64,000 nt of DNA from Streptomyces fradiae (GCF_041270065.1 NZ_CP065958.1:6448001-6512000); one strand, 5' to 3'; shown: positions 34,729-44,027, numbered from the stretch's first letter. Numbers and translations: made by a program. Notes: generated by a model not told the origin, from the letters alone.

Positions 34729-35847
34729 TTGTCTCTCCCGTCCTCTTTCCGTTCTTCTTCTCTCTCTTTCTCCTCGCTGCTCGCCTACGGCTGGGACGAC
34801 GCCTGGGCCGCGGCCTTCGCGCCGTACGCGGCACAGGGTCTGCTGCCCGGCCGGGTCCTCCGGGTCGACCGGGGCCAGTGCGATGTCGTCACGCCCGAGG
34901 GCGTCGTGCGCGCCGACACCGCGTTCGTCGTGCCGCACGACCCGCTGCGGGTGATCTGCACCGGCGACTGGGCGGCCGTCGACCCCGACGGGGCCGGCGA
35001 CCCCCGCTACGTACGGGCGTATCTGCCGCGCCGCACCACCTTCGCCCGCTCCACCTCCTCCAAGAGGTCCGAGGGCCAGGTCCTCGCCGCCAACGTGGAC
35101 CACGCGATCATCACGGTGTCGCTCGCCGTCGAACTCGACCTCGGGCGGATCGAGCGCTTCCTGGCGCTCGCCTGGGAATCGGGCGCGCAGCCGCTCGTCG
35201 TCCTCAGCAAGGCCGACCTGGTGCCGGACCCGGTGGGTCTGTCGTACCTGGTCGAGGACGTCGAGACGGTCGCCCCCGGGGTGCAGGTGCTGCCGGTCAG
35301 CTCGCTGACCGGGGACGGCCTCGACGTGCTGCGCGCGGTCACGGCGGGCGGCACGAGCGTGCTGCTCGGCGTCTCCGGTGCCGGCAAGTCGACCCTCGCC
35401 AACACCTTGCTCGGCACGGACGTCATGGACGTCCAGGCCATCCGCGACATGGACGGCAAGGGCCGCCACACCACGACCACCCGCAATCTGCTGGTGCTCC
35501 CCGGCGGCGGCGTCCTCATCGACACGCCCGGCCTCCGTGGCGTCGGCCTGTGGGACGCCGAGGCCGGCGTCGGCCAGGTCTTCGCCGAGATCGAGGACCT
35601 GGCGGCGGAGTGCCGCTTCCACGACTGCGCCCACGAGTCCGAACCCGGCTGCGCCGTCACCGCCGCCATCGCCGACGGCACCCTCCCGGAACGGCGCCTC
35701 GACAGCTACCGCAAGCTCATCCGCGAGAACCAGCGCCTGGTCGCCAAGACCGACGCCCGCGTCCGCGCCGAGATCCGCAAGGACTGGAAGCGCAAGGGCG
35801 CGGAGGGCCGGGCGGCGATGGACGCGAAGCGGGGCCAGCTGCGCTGA
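34729..35847 (+). CDS. rsgA: Ribosome small-subunit biogenesis GTPase RsgA
   Basis: Circularly permuted GTPase that matures the 30S subunit; 372 residues. An N-terminal OB fold (about 30-95) is followed by G4 SKADLV near 160, G1 GVSGAGKST near 212, G3 DTPGLRG near 265, and a C-terminal zinc motif CRFHDCAHESEPGC near 292. The permuted order (G4 before G1) identifies the family. TTG 34729 is the only sensible start, since the Ser-rich N-terminus is continuous to YGWDDAW. A terminator-like hairpin follows. Expression appears controlled by the leader ORF upstream. Confidence 0.92.
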   Translation: MSLPSSFRSSSLSFSSLLAYGWDDAWAAAFAPYAAQGLLPGRVLRVDRGQCDVVTPEGVVRADTAFVVPHDPLRVICTGDWAAVDPDGAGDPRYVRAYLPRRTTFARSTSSKRSEGQVLAANVDHAIITVSLAVELDLGRIERFLALAWESGAQPLVVLSKADLVPDPVGLSYLVEDVETVAPGVQVLPVSSLTGDGLDVLRAVTAGGTSVLLGVSGAGKSTLANTLLGTDVMDVQAIRDMDGKGRHTTTTRNLLVLPGGGVLIDTPGLRGVGLWDAEAGVGQVFAEIEDLAAECRFHDCAHESEPGCAVTAAIADGTLPERRLDSYRKLIRENQRLVAKTDARVRAEIRKDWKRKGAEGRAAMDAKRGQLR

Positions 35848-35863
35848 CGGGCCCAGGCCCGAG

Positions 35864-35883
35864 CCCGGGCCTGCCGGCCCGGG
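35864..35883 (+). terminator. Likely terminator after rsgA
   Basis: CCCGGGCC-TGCC-GGCCCGGG is a perfect 8-bp stem with a four-base loop, 16 bases after the rsgA stop. Confidence 0.6.
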
Positions 35884-35945
35884 GCCCGGTTTCCGTGTCC
35901 GAAAACCGCCAGTCACGGGCCTCCCGGTCCCGCACACTGGAGGAC

Positions 35946-37346
35946 ATGACGGACACGGAGACCGGGCGGCTCGGGCAGGGCGGACAGCTCGCGCAGCTGG
36001 ACGAGGACACCCGCTACCAGGCGGTCAGCAGCCGGGACGCCCGCTTCGACGGGGTGTTCTTCTTCGCGGTGGCCACCACCGGTATCTACTGCCGGCCCAG
36101 TTGCCCGGCCGTCACGCCGAAGCGGCGGAACGTGAGCTTCTTCCCGACCGCCGCGGCCGCGCAGGGGCACGGGTTCCGGGCCTGCCGGCGATGCCGGCCG
36201 GATGCCGTGCCGGGGTCCGCCGAGTGGAATGTGCGCGCGGACGTGGTCGGGCGGGCGGTGCGGATGATCGGGGACGGGGTGGTGGACCGGGAGGGGGTGC
36301 CCGGCCTGGCCGGGCGGCTCGGGTACAGCGCCCGGCAGGTGCAGCGGCAGCTCACCGCGGAGCTCGGCGCCGGGCCGGTCGCGCTGGCCCGGGCGCAGCG
36401 GGCGCACACCGCGCGCCTGCTGCTGCAGACCACCGCCCTGCCGGTCACCGAGATCGCGTTCGCGTCCGGGTTCGCGAGCGTCCGCCAGTTCAACGAGACC
36501 ATCCGCGCCGTCTACGCCCGCACCCCCACCGAACTGCGCGCCGAATCCGGCACCGGGACCGGCGCCGGGCCGCGCACCGCGCTGGCCGCCGGGGTGCCGC
36601 TGCGGCTCGCGCACCGGGGGCCGTACGCGACGGGGGAGGTCTTCGACCTGCTCGCCGCGGAGGCGCTGCCGGGTGTCGAGGAGGTCGTCGGCGCGCCCGG
36701 CGCCCGCACCTACCGGCGCACCCTGCGCCTGCCGTACGGCACCGGGATCGTCTCCGTCGACGAGCGCGCCCCCGGCCGCGCCGGCCGGTGGCTGGAGGCC
36801 CGGATCCACCCCACCGAACTGCGCGACCTCACCACCGCCGTCCAGCGGCTGCGCCGGCTGCTCGACCTGGACGCCGACCCGTACGCCGTCGCCGAACGCC
36901 TCGGCGCCGACCCCCGCCTCGCCGCCGAGGTCGCCGCCCGCCCCGGCGTACGGTCCCCGGGCGCGGCCGAACCGGAGGAGTTCGCGCTGCGCACCCTCGT
37001 CGGCCCCGGCGAGGCCGCGCGGCTCGTGGAGGCGTACGGCACGCCCCTGGAGACCCCCTGCGGCACGCTCACCCATGTCTTCCCCGAGCCCGCCGCGCTC
37101 ACCGGCCACCCGGTCGCCGGCCCGCTGGCCACCGCCCTCGCCGACGGCACGGTCCGCCTCGACCCGGGCGCCGACCGCGACGCCTCCGCCGCGGCCCTGG
37201 CCGCCGTCCCCAGCGTCGGCCCCGAGGCCGTCGCCGTCATCCGCACCCGCGCCCTCGCCGACCCCGACGTCCCGTCCCCGGGCCTCCCGGACCACCCGGA
37301 ATGGCGCCCCTGGCGCTCGTACGCCACCCGCTACCTGCGCGGCTAG
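35946..37346 (+). CDS. AdaA-AlkA fusion protein with degenerate glycosylase domain
   Basis: 466 residues. The N-terminal Ada domain is intact: Cys49, Cys53, Cys80, Cys83 have the same spacing as the zinc/methyl-acceptor cysteines of E. coli Ada, followed by an AraC-type helix-turn-helix (about 100-190). The rest resembles AlkA 3-methyladenine glycosylase. There the HhH segment reads VPSVGPEAV instead of a LPGIGPWTA-like motif. The stretch that normally carries the catalytic Asp is missing between ADPDVPSPGL and PEWRPWRSYA, and the protein ends ten residues later. Methyl sensing and DNA binding look functional, base excision doubtful. GGAGGA precedes ATG. Confidence 0.85.
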   Translation: MTDTETGRLGQGGQLAQLDEDTRYQAVSSRDARFDGVFFFAVATTGIYCRPSCPAVTPKRRNVSFFPTAAAAQGHGFRACRRCRPDAVPGSAEWNVRADVVGRAVRMIGDGVVDREGVPGLAGRLGYSARQVQRQLTAELGAGPVALARAQRAHTARLLLQTTALPVTEIAFASGFASVRQFNETIRAVYARTPTELRAESGTGTGAGPRTALAAGVPLRLAHRGPYATGEVFDLLAAEALPGVEEVVGAPGARTYRRTLRLPYGTGIVSVDERAPGRAGRWLEARIHPTELRDLTTAVQRLRRLLDLDADPYAVAERLGADPRLAAEVAARPGVRSPGAAEPEEFALRTLVGPGEAARLVEAYGTPLETPCGTLTHVFPEPAALTGHPVAGPLATALADGTVRLDPGADRDASAAALAAVPSVGPEAVAVIRTRALADPDVPSPGLPDHPEWRPWRSYATRYLRG

Positions 37347-37729
37347 CGCGCCTGGAAGTCCTCAAGGCCCCAGCTGTGAATCCGGCGCGGATGGATCCGG
37401 ATCACCTCCTCGCTGAAGTACGGCCCCACGAGCAGCTCCGCCTCCCCCCGGATCTCCACGCCCCGCACCCGCCAGGGGCGGACGGTCGCCAGATCGTCGA
37501 CGACCAGGGCGAGCCGCGGGTTCGTCCGCAGGTTGCGCCACTTCTTCGTGCGGCTCATCGCGGCGCCGCCGATCAGGACCGTGCCGTCCTCCTGCGGGAA
37601 GAAGCCCACCGGGTTGGCCTGCGGCTGGCCGGAGGGGTCGACCGTGGCCAGCCGCCCGAGGCGCTGGGTGCGCAGATAGGCCCGCTCGGCCTCGGTGAAA
37701 CCGTCGAAGTCCCGCATGCCGCCGGCCAT
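37343..37729 (-). CDS. PPOX-class F420-dependent oxidoreductase family protein
   Basis: 128 residues with the split beta-barrel fold. RLGRLATVDPSGQPQANPVGF near 21-41 and the KKWRNLRTNPRLALVVDDL region near 60-80 are typical for FMN/F420-binding PPOX proteins. The SAGACGG-free short length fits the single-domain F420 type. AGGAGG lies nine bases before ATG 37729; ATG 37717 and 37750 are alternatives. It overlaps the AdaA-AlkA gene tail by four bases, convergently, and follows the DUF456 gene. Confidence 0.85.
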   Translation of the reverse strand: MAGGMRDFDGFTEAERAYLRTQRLGRLATVDPSGQPQANPVGFFPQEDGTVLIGGAAMSRTKKWRNLRTNPRLALVVDDLATVRPWRVRGVEIRGEAELLVGPYFSEEVIRIHPRRIHSWGLEDFQAR

Positions 37730-37749
37730 CGCACCCGACCTCCTCGACA

Positions 37750-38232
37750 TCAGCCCCAGATCACCGCCCCCGCCCACGCTCCCACGATCAGCAGACACGA
37801 GAACAGCTCCACCAGCACGCTCGTGCCCGCCGCCCGCATCACCGTGCGGGTGGCGGCACGGGCCTGGCCGTGGCCGCCCAGGCGGAGGCGCTCCGAGAGG
37901 TAGACGCCGCCGACGAAGCCGGGGATCGCGCCGAGCACCGGGATCAGGAAGAAGCCCAGGAAGGCGCCGATCCCCGCGTACGCCACCATCCGCCGCGTGA
38001 TGCCGACGCCCCGGAACCGGCGGGGCGGCAGCTGCCAGACCACCACCTGGGTGAGCAGCAGCAGGCCGGTGGAGGAGACGAGCAGGATCCAGGCGAGGCC
38101 GGTCTGCTCGTGCAGCGCCCACCACAGCATCGCCGCCCACACCAGCCACGTTCCCGGCACGCCGGGCGTCATCACCCCGAACAGGCCGAGCAGCATCACC
38201 ATCGCGATCAGCAGGAGCTGCCACACACCCAT
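37750..38232 (-). CDS. DUF456 family membrane protein
   Basis: 160 residues with about four hydrophobic segments, including GVWQLLLIAMVMLLGLFGV at the N-terminus and VAYAGIGAFLGFFLIPVLGAIPGFVGG near 90, the Gly-rich DUF456 signature. Inner membrane, function unknown. Same strand and 20 bases upstream of the PPOX gene, so likely co-transcribed. The start follows weak upstream signals; a CACCCT box at leaderless spacing is possible. Confidence 0.85.
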   Translation of the reverse strand: MGVWQLLLIAMVMLLGLFGVMTPGVPGTWLVWAAMLWWALHEQTGLAWILLVSSTGLLLLTQVVVWQLPPRRFRGVGITRRMVAYAGIGAFLGFFLIPVLGAIPGFVGGVYLSERLRLGGHGQARAATRTVMRAAGTSVLVELFSCLLIVGAWAGAVIWG

Positions 38233-38310
38233 TTGCCCAGGGTGCCGGAGGCCCGGCGTTCCCGCAGGTCAAGCGATACGTACGGGGGACGGGGGCGAGG
38301 GACCCGAACG

Positions 38311-38757
38311 TCAGCCGGTCACGGTGCCGGTCGCGGGGATCGCCGCCGCGACGAGCTGCCGCTCCTTCCGGCTGATCAGCGGGAAGATCAGCTTCAGCTG
38401 CGTCTCGCTGTACGGGGACGACAGCACGAACGACGAGTTCAGGATCCGCTCCTTGATCTCCGACCGGAACAGACCCTCCCGCTGGATCGTCATCGTGTGC
38501 TCCACCGGCTCCGCGAACGTCGGGTCCGCCCGGAAGACGAAGAGCCGGCGGTCGGTCATCGCCAGATAGTGCGGCACCGGGGCCGGGATCACCGACACCG
38601 TCCCGCCGCTCGCGATCGCCGACGCGATGCCGAACGCCGCCGTCCGCCGCACGGACACGGTGCTCAGGCCCACGATCGCCGTCACCTCCACCCGCTCCCC
38701 GGGCTCGAGGACCGGGGTGACGGTGGCCAGCAGGGCGCGACGGCGCCTTCCGTTCAT
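38311..38757 (-). CDS. Hypothetical protein with PH-like fold
   Basis: 148 residues not belonging to a family I can name. Beta-rich pattern with YLAMTDRRLFVFRAD near 65 and a C-terminal SSPYSETQLKLIFPLISRKERQLV resembles bacterial PH-like proteins. Central Ala/Gly stretch (FGIASAIASGG) is short for a membrane helix. ATG 38757 has TGGAG upstream. Neighbours give no functional hint. Confidence 0.7.
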   Translation of the reverse strand: MNGRRRRALLATVTPVLEPGERVEVTAIVGLSTVSVRRTAAFGIASAIASGGTVSVIPAPVPHYLAMTDRRLFVFRADPTFAEPVEHTMTIQREGLFRSEIKERILNSSFVLSSPYSETQLKLIFPLISRKERQLVAAAIPATGTVTG

Positions 38758-38853
38758 GGGCGGTACTCCAGAGGGGTGACGTGCGGGGGAGGGGTGATGC
38801 GACGGGCCGGCGCTCACGGCCGGGCCGGGCTCACCCTGCCATACGGCCCCGGC

Positions 38854-39837
38854 TCACCTGCGGGCCACCCACCCCTTCTCGTACGCGTGCCAGCCGAGCT
38901 GCAGCCGGGTGCTCACCCCGGTCAGCTCCATCAGGCCCTTCACCCGCCGCTGCACGGTGCGAAGCCCGAGGTCCAGCTGCTTGGCGACGCTCGCGTCGGT
39001 CATCCCGGCCAGCAGCAGGCTGAGGATCTCCAGATCGGTCGGGTCCGGGCCGGGCACCTCGTCCTCGGTGATCTGCGCGCCCGCGCCGAGGCGCAGCGGC
39101 AGGGCGTCCCGCCACACCGACTCGAACAGGCCCATCAGCGACTCCAGGAGCCCGCTCGCGTGCACCACGAGCGCGGCCGGCTCGGCGCCCCGGCCGGTGA
39201 GCGGGACCATCGCGAGCTGGCGGTCGGCCACCACCAGCTTGGTCGGCACCCGGTCCACCACCCGGATCTGCTCGTGGCGGCCGAGCGCCGCCGACAGCTC
39301 CACCAGGCCGGTCGGCAGGGAGAGCACCTCGCGCTCGATGACCACCCGGTAGCGGACCCCGCGCTCGGCGGCCAGCGCCTCGGCGTCGTTCTCCATCCCG
39401 GACACGGCGATCGGCTTTCCGGTGACCAGGGCGCACACCTCGTGGGTGGCGCCGAGCTGGAGCTGCAGGAAGCGGTGGGTGACCGCCCCGGCGCCCGTCA
39501 CCACCTCGACCAGGTCGTGCACGGGCGGCTCCGTGGCCTCCGCCCGGTACTCCTGGGCGAGCAGCGCCGCCGCCAGCTCGGCCTGGTCCAGCTCGTGCCG
39601 CTGCTGGGTGAGCAGCGCGCCGAGGGCCACCCCGGGCGGGGCGGCGACCCAGCGCCCGATCCGGGCCGAGGACTGCGCGGCAAGGCCCTGCGCCTCCAGG
39701 CGGCGCAGCGCCCGCTCGGTGTCGGTCTCCGGCAGCGCGAGCCGGTGGGCCAGGTCGGAGACCTCGGCCGCGCCCATGGCGACCAGGGCGCGGTAGGCGG
39801 ATTCCTGCCGTTCGTCGAGACCTATCGCTGCCAGCAT
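38854..39837 (-). CDS. TrmB-like/LuxR-type transcriptional regulator
   Basis: 327 residues. The N-terminal 70 residues (ESAYRALVAMGAAEVSDLAHRLALPETDTERALRRLE...) form a winged helix of TrmB type, the middle part is a ligand-binding PLD-like domain, and the last 65 residues (PTDLEILSLLLAGMTDASVAKQLDLGLRTVQRRV) form a LuxR-type helix-turn-helix. This two-HTH layout occurs in many Streptomyces regulators. It is divergent from the large secreted protease and could control it; the shared 248-bp gap contains an inverted repeat. GGGGTGGGA precedes ATG 39837. Confidence 0.85.
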   Translation of the reverse strand: MLAAIGLDERQESAYRALVAMGAAEVSDLAHRLALPETDTERALRRLEAQGLAAQSSARIGRWVAAPPGVALGALLTQQRHELDQAELAAALLAQEYRAEATEPPVHDLVEVVTGAGAVTHRFLQLQLGATHEVCALVTGKPIAVSGMENDAEALAAERGVRYRVVIEREVLSLPTGLVELSAALGRHEQIRVVDRVPTKLVVADRQLAMVPLTGRGAEPAALVVHASGLLESLMGLFESVWRDALPLRLGAGAQITEDEVPGPDPTDLEILSLLLAGMTDASVAKQLDLGLRTVQRRVKGLMELTGVSTRLQLGWHAYEKGWVARR

Positions 39838-40020
39838 CGCTGTCCCACCCCTCGCGCGGACGTCCCGGGACGACCCGGGAATTTCCGGACGTCCACCGGA
39901 CGCGTTCGTTCCGTCGGTGCTCTGGCGGGAATCGGCCACGGCGCATTCCCGCCTCGCCCATCCTGCCTGCACCACCCTCACCTCTGCCAATGTGGCGCCA
40001 CCGCAGCACCAACAGCCTCC

Positions 40021-40065
40021 GGACATGGGCGTCTTATGCGCTTATGCGCCGATGCCCGCATGTCC
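40021..40065. promoter_or_regulatory. Inverted repeat upstream of the large S8 protease
   Basis: GGACATG (40021-40027) and CATGTCC (40059-40065) are perfect arms around a centre that contains CTTATGCG twice in tandem (40033-40048). It ends 20 bp before the protease start, in the gap shared with a divergent regulator gene. Confidence 0.5.
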
Positions 40066-40085
40066 GGATTCAGATGGGGAGAGCG

Positions 40086-43000
40086 ATGCGCCCGATTTCG
40101 CGTACGGCCCTGGGGGCGGCGACCGCCGCCGTCCTGGCCGTCACCGCGGTCGCGGCGTCCGCGGCCGCAGCGCCGCAGGACGCCCGGACGACCAGCACCG
40201 GCACCGGCACCGGCTCCAGCACCGGCTCCGGCGAGCGACCGCTGGTCGGCAGCGAGGCCGCCGCCCGGGCCGGGCAGCGGCCCGTCACGGTCACCCTCGT
40301 CACCGGCGACCGGGTCGTGGTGACCCGGGACGCCGCGGGCGCCCCGGCCGCCGCCGCGCTGCCTCGCGAGGACGGCACCGTGCCCTTCGTGCAGACCCGC
40401 CGCTCGGGCCGGGACCTCTACGTCTACCCCGAGGGCGCCACCAGCGCCCTCGCCGCCGGCCGCGTCGACGAGGAGCTCTTCAACGTCACCGGTCTGATCC
40501 GGCAGGGTTACGACGACACCGCCTCCGCCACCCTGCCGCTCATCGCCGTCTACGGCGCCGACCTCGCGACCGCCCGCTCCGCGCCGCCCGCACCGCGCGG
40601 CGCCACCCGCGGCCAGGTCCTGAAGACCGTCGACGGCGTCGCGCTGAAGGCCGACAAGAAGCAGGCCGCCGCGTTCTGGAAGGACGTCGAGGCCCCGGCC
40701 GCCCGCAGCGCCACCGGTCTCCGGAAGCTCTGGCTCGACCGCAAGGTCCAGGCCACCCTGGAACGCTCCACCACCCAGGTCCACGCCCCCGAGGCCTGGG
40801 CCGCCGGCTACGACGGCTCCGGCACGAAGGTCGCCGTCCTCGACACCGGCGCCGACGCCGAACACCCCGACCTGAAGGGCCGGATCGTCGCCCAGGAGAA
40901 CTTCACCGACTCCGCCACCGTCGGTGACCGCCAGGGCCACGGCACCCACACCATGTCCACGGTCGGCGGCACGGGCGCCGCGAGCGGCGGCAAGAAGAAG
41001 GGCGTCGCGCCCGGCGCGGAACTCCTCAACGGCAAGGTGCTCAACGACGGCGGCTCCGGCGCCACTTCCTGGATCATCGCCGGCATGGAATGGGCCGTCG
41101 CGCAGGGCGCCGACGTCGTGTCCATGAGCCTCGGCGACCCCTCGCAGACCGACTGCACCGACCCGATGAGCCAGGCCACCGAACAACTCGCCCGGAGCAA
41201 GGGCACGTTGTTCGTCATAGCCGCCGGCAACACCGGCCCCGGCAACAACACCGTCTCCGCCCCGGGCTGCGCGCCGAGCGTGCTCACCGTCGGCGCCGTC
41301 GACCGCGACGACTCCACCGCGTACTTCTCCAGCCGCGGGCCCACGGCCAACGCCGCCCACACCCTCAAGCCGGAGATCACCGCCCCCGGCGTCGGCATCT
41401 CCGCCGCCGCGGCCGGCGGCCGGGGCGTCTACGCCTACCAGTCGATGTCCGGTACGTCGATGGCCACCCCGCACGTCGCGGGCGCCGCCGCGATCGTCAA
41501 GCAGCGCCACCCCGACTGGACCGGCCGGCAGATCAAGGCCGCCCTGGTCTCCTCCGCCGACAGCGGCATCCCCGGCGACGCCCGCGAGACCGGTGGCGGC
41601 CGCCTCGACGTCAAGGCCGCCACCGGCCAGACCGTCCTCGGCGCCCCCGCCGTCCAGGCCGGCAGCTACGGCTGGCCGCAGATCAAGGGCGACCGCACCA
41701 CCGTCTCCGTCCCCTACACCAACACCGGCGACAAGCCCGTCACCCTCTCCCTCGCCGTCGAGCGGGTCACCGGCAACGACGGCTCCGCCGTCCGCTCCGG
41801 CGTCGCCCGCCTCGGCAAGGGCACCGTCACCGTCCCGGCCGGTGCCACCGTCCAGGTCCCCCTCGCCATCGACCCCACCGCCCGCCTGGAGCGTGCCCAG
41901 TACGGCGACGTCACCGGCCGCGTGGTCGCCACCGGCCCCGGCGGCGTGCACGTCTCCACCCCGTTCGCGCTGTACGTCGAGGCCGAAACCGTCTCCCTGC
42001 GCGTCAAACTGATCGACCGTCAGGGCAACCCCGCCGCCGGCGCGTCCTCGCTCGACGTCATCGGCACCGACGACGCCTCCGGCGAGCGCCGCTTCAACGA
42101 GGGCGCAGGCGACCAGGTCTACCGTCTGCGCGCCGGCAGCTACTTCCTCTCCTCCTTCGTCACCACCCCCGACGCGGACGCCCCGGCGGGCAGCACGGTC
42201 CTCAACGACTCGATCAGCTACCTGGCCCGGCCACAGCTGAACCTGACCCGGGACACCACGGTCGTCCTCGACGCCCGCAAGGCCCACCGCCTCACCGTGC
42301 GCACCCAGCAGCCGACCGAACTCCGCGGCGCCACCCTCGCGTTCGCCCGCTCCTGGGACGACACCTGGCTGCACGCCGGCACCGCCGCCGGACCGCGCAC
42401 CATCCGCGGCTACTACGCCTCCGTCGAAGGCCGCGCCGAGGACGGCGGCTTCGAGTTCGGCAGCTACTGGCGCGCCGCCGCCCCGCAGATCGGCGAACTG
42501 CGCACCACCGACGGCCTCGACCTGCATCCGCTGACCGCGTCCACCGGCTCCGACAACCTCGACGGCACCGGCTCCGCCCGGCTCGTCGACGCGGGCACCG
42601 GCACCCCCGACGAACTCGCCGCCGCCCAGGTCAAGGACCGGATCGCGCTGGTCCGGCTGCCCGACGACAGCACCGCCGCGGGCACCCTGGCCCGCAACGC
42701 CAAGACGGCCGGCGCGCTCGCCGTCCTCACCTACCACCAGGCCCCCGGCCGCTGGTATCCGACCGGCGGCTTCACCGGCCTCGGCCTGCCCGTCCTCTCC
42801 GTGCCCGCGGACGAGGCCGCCCGGCTGACCGAACGGCTCGCCGCCGGCGAGGTCACCCTCGCCTGGCGGGCCACCGCCAGGAGCCCGTACACCTACAGCC
42901 TCGCCTTCCCCGAGACCGGCCCGATCCGCGACGCCCGCACCTACCGGGTGAAGGACGGCGCCCTCGGCCGCACCGACACCCGCCTCGGCTCGGCCGGCAC

Positions 43001-43904
43001 CGCCACCGACTTCGTCGAGTTCCCCGCCGCCCACCGGCCCGACGGCCAGGCGATCTCCTTCGGCTCGCTGGAGAGCATCCCCGCCCCGGGCACCCGCACC
43101 GACTACCACACGCCCGGCGACACCGTCTGGCAGTCCCTGATCGGCAGCAGCTTCCCGTTCGGCGAACTGATGGTCGGCGACCGGCACGCCTACACCGCCG
43201 GCGAGCGGCGCACCGAGACCTGGTACGACGACGTCATCGCCCCCACCGCCCCCCGCGACGCCGCCGGCGCGCCGGTCCTCGTCGCCGAACGCCAGGGCGA
43301 CCTCATCGGCTTCGCCGACGCGATGTGGGGCGACCGCAGCCACCACGCCGAGCCCGGCTCCTTCGGCGACATCGGCAACCTGACGCTGCGCAGGGACGGT
43401 AAGGAAATCGGCACCACCGGCTGGCCGTTCGGCGTCTTCGAGGTGCCGGCCGAGCCCGGCACGTACACCCTCGAACAGAACGTCATGAAGATCGGCAACC
43501 GGGCCTGGGCCCGCTCCACCTCCGTCAACTCCGTGTGGGAATTCACCTCGAAGCTCGACGAGAGCGTCTATTCTCAGAGCATCCCCATTCTCTTCCCCCG
43601 GTACGACCTTCCGGAGGACGGACTCAAGACCCTCGCCGCCACCGACGGCCAGCACATCGGCCTCGGCGTGACGGGTCACGCGGGCTACACCCCCGCCGCG
43701 ATCGCCTCTGCCACCCTCGCGTACTCCTACGACGGGGGCACCACCTGGACCGAGGCGCGGGTCACCCACCAGGGCGAGGCCTGGACCGCGACCGTCGACC
43801 ACGCGGGCGCCGGCGGCAAGCAGGTCACCCTGAAAACCGAACTGACGGACGCCCACGGCAACTCCGTCACCCAGACCGTGATCCGCGCTTACGACGTGCG
43901 CTGA
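40086..43904 (+). CDS. Large secreted subtilisin-like serine protease (1272 residues)
   Basis: Signal peptide (about 1-30), Thr/Ser/Gly-rich spacer, propeptide-like region to about 235, then S8 catalytic domain with complete triad: Asp253 (VLDTGAD), His285 (GHGTHT), Ser458 (GTSMATPH). A PA-type insert is not obvious within the core, but a segment near 830-910 (DKIALVRLPDDST...GALAVLTYHQAPG) resembles a PA domain. The remaining 700 residues are beta-rich and probably assist substrate binding or surface retention. Secreted multi-domain subtilisins of this size are common in Streptomyces. GGGGAGAG precedes ATG. A terminator follows. Confidence 0.93.
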   Translation: MRPISRTALGAATAAVLAVTAVAASAAAAPQDARTTSTGTGTGSSTGSGERPLVGSEAAARAGQRPVTVTLVTGDRVVVTRDAAGAPAAAALPREDGTVPFVQTRRSGRDLYVYPEGATSALAAGRVDEELFNVTGLIRQGYDDTASATLPLIAVYGADLATARSAPPAPRGATRGQVLKTVDGVALKADKKQAAAFWKDVEAPAARSATGLRKLWLDRKVQATLERSTTQVHAPEAWAAGYDGSGTKVAVLDTGADAEHPDLKGRIVAQENFTDSATVGDRQGHGTHTMSTVGGTGAASGGKKKGVAPGAELLNGKVLNDGGSGATSWIIAGMEWAVAQGADVVSMSLGDPSQTDCTDPMSQATEQLARSKGTLFVIAAGNTGPGNNTVSAPGCAPSVLTVGAVDRDDSTAYFSSRGPTANAAHTLKPEITAPGVGISAAAAGGRGVYAYQSMSGTSMATPHVAGAAAIVKQRHPDWTGRQIKAALVSSADSGIPGDARETGGGRLDVKAATGQTVLGAPAVQAGSYGWPQIKGDRTTVSVPYTNTGDKPVTLSLAVERVTGNDGSAVRSGVARLGKGTVTVPAGATVQVPLAIDPTARLERAQYGDVTGRVVATGPGGVHVSTPFALYVEAETVSLRVKLIDRQGNPAAGASSLDVIGTDDASGERRFNEGAGDQVYRLRAGSYFLSSFVTTPDADAPAGSTVLNDSISYLARPQLNLTRDTTVVLDARKAHRLTVRTQQPTELRGATLAFARSWDDTWLHAGTAAGPRTIRGYYASVEGRAEDGGFEFGSYWRAAAPQIGELRTTDGLDLHPLTASTGSDNLDGTGSARLVDAGTGTPDELAAAQVKDRIALVRLPDDSTAAGTLARNAKTAGALAVLTYHQAPGRWYPTGGFTGLGLPVLSVPADEAARLTERLAAGEVTLAWRATARSPYTYSLAFPETGPIRDARTYRVKDGALGRTDTRLGSAGTATDFVEFPAAHRPDGQAISFGSLESIPAPGTRTDYHTPGDTVWQSLIGSSFPFGELMVGDRHAYTAGERRTETWYDDVIAPTAPRDAAGAPVLVAERQGDLIGFADAMWGDRSHHAEPGSFGDIGNLTLRRDGKEIGTTGWPFGVFEVPAEPGTYTLEQNVMKIGNRAWARSTSVNSVWEFTSKLDESVYSQSIPILFPRYDLPEDGLKTLAATDGQHIGLGVTGHAGYTPAAIASATLAYSYDGGTTWTEARVTHQGEAWTATVDHAGAGGKQVTLKTELTDAHGNSVTQTVIRAYDVR

Positions 43905-43911
43905 TCACGCC

Positions 43912-43959
43912 GGTCCGCCGGGCGTCCTTCCCGTGGGGGGTGGGGTCGTCCGGCGGACC
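43912..43959 (+). terminator. Terminator after the large S8 protease
   Basis: GGTCCGCCGG (43912-43921) and CCGGCGGACC (43950-43959) form a perfect 10-bp stem, eight bases after the stop, with a 28-base loop. Confidence 0.7.
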
Positions 43960-44027
43960 ACTCTTTCGGACCAGAGCTTTTCCCGATGTCCCGTTTTCTG
44001 ACGCCCTGTGCGGTGGACAATAAGGGC

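Noticed and set aside
39978..43856. A 1292-codon open frame on the minus strand opposite the large protease
   Set aside because: It mirrors the real gene codon by codon, is a Gly/Ala/Val/Asp-biased string without domains, and arises from extreme GC at third positions.
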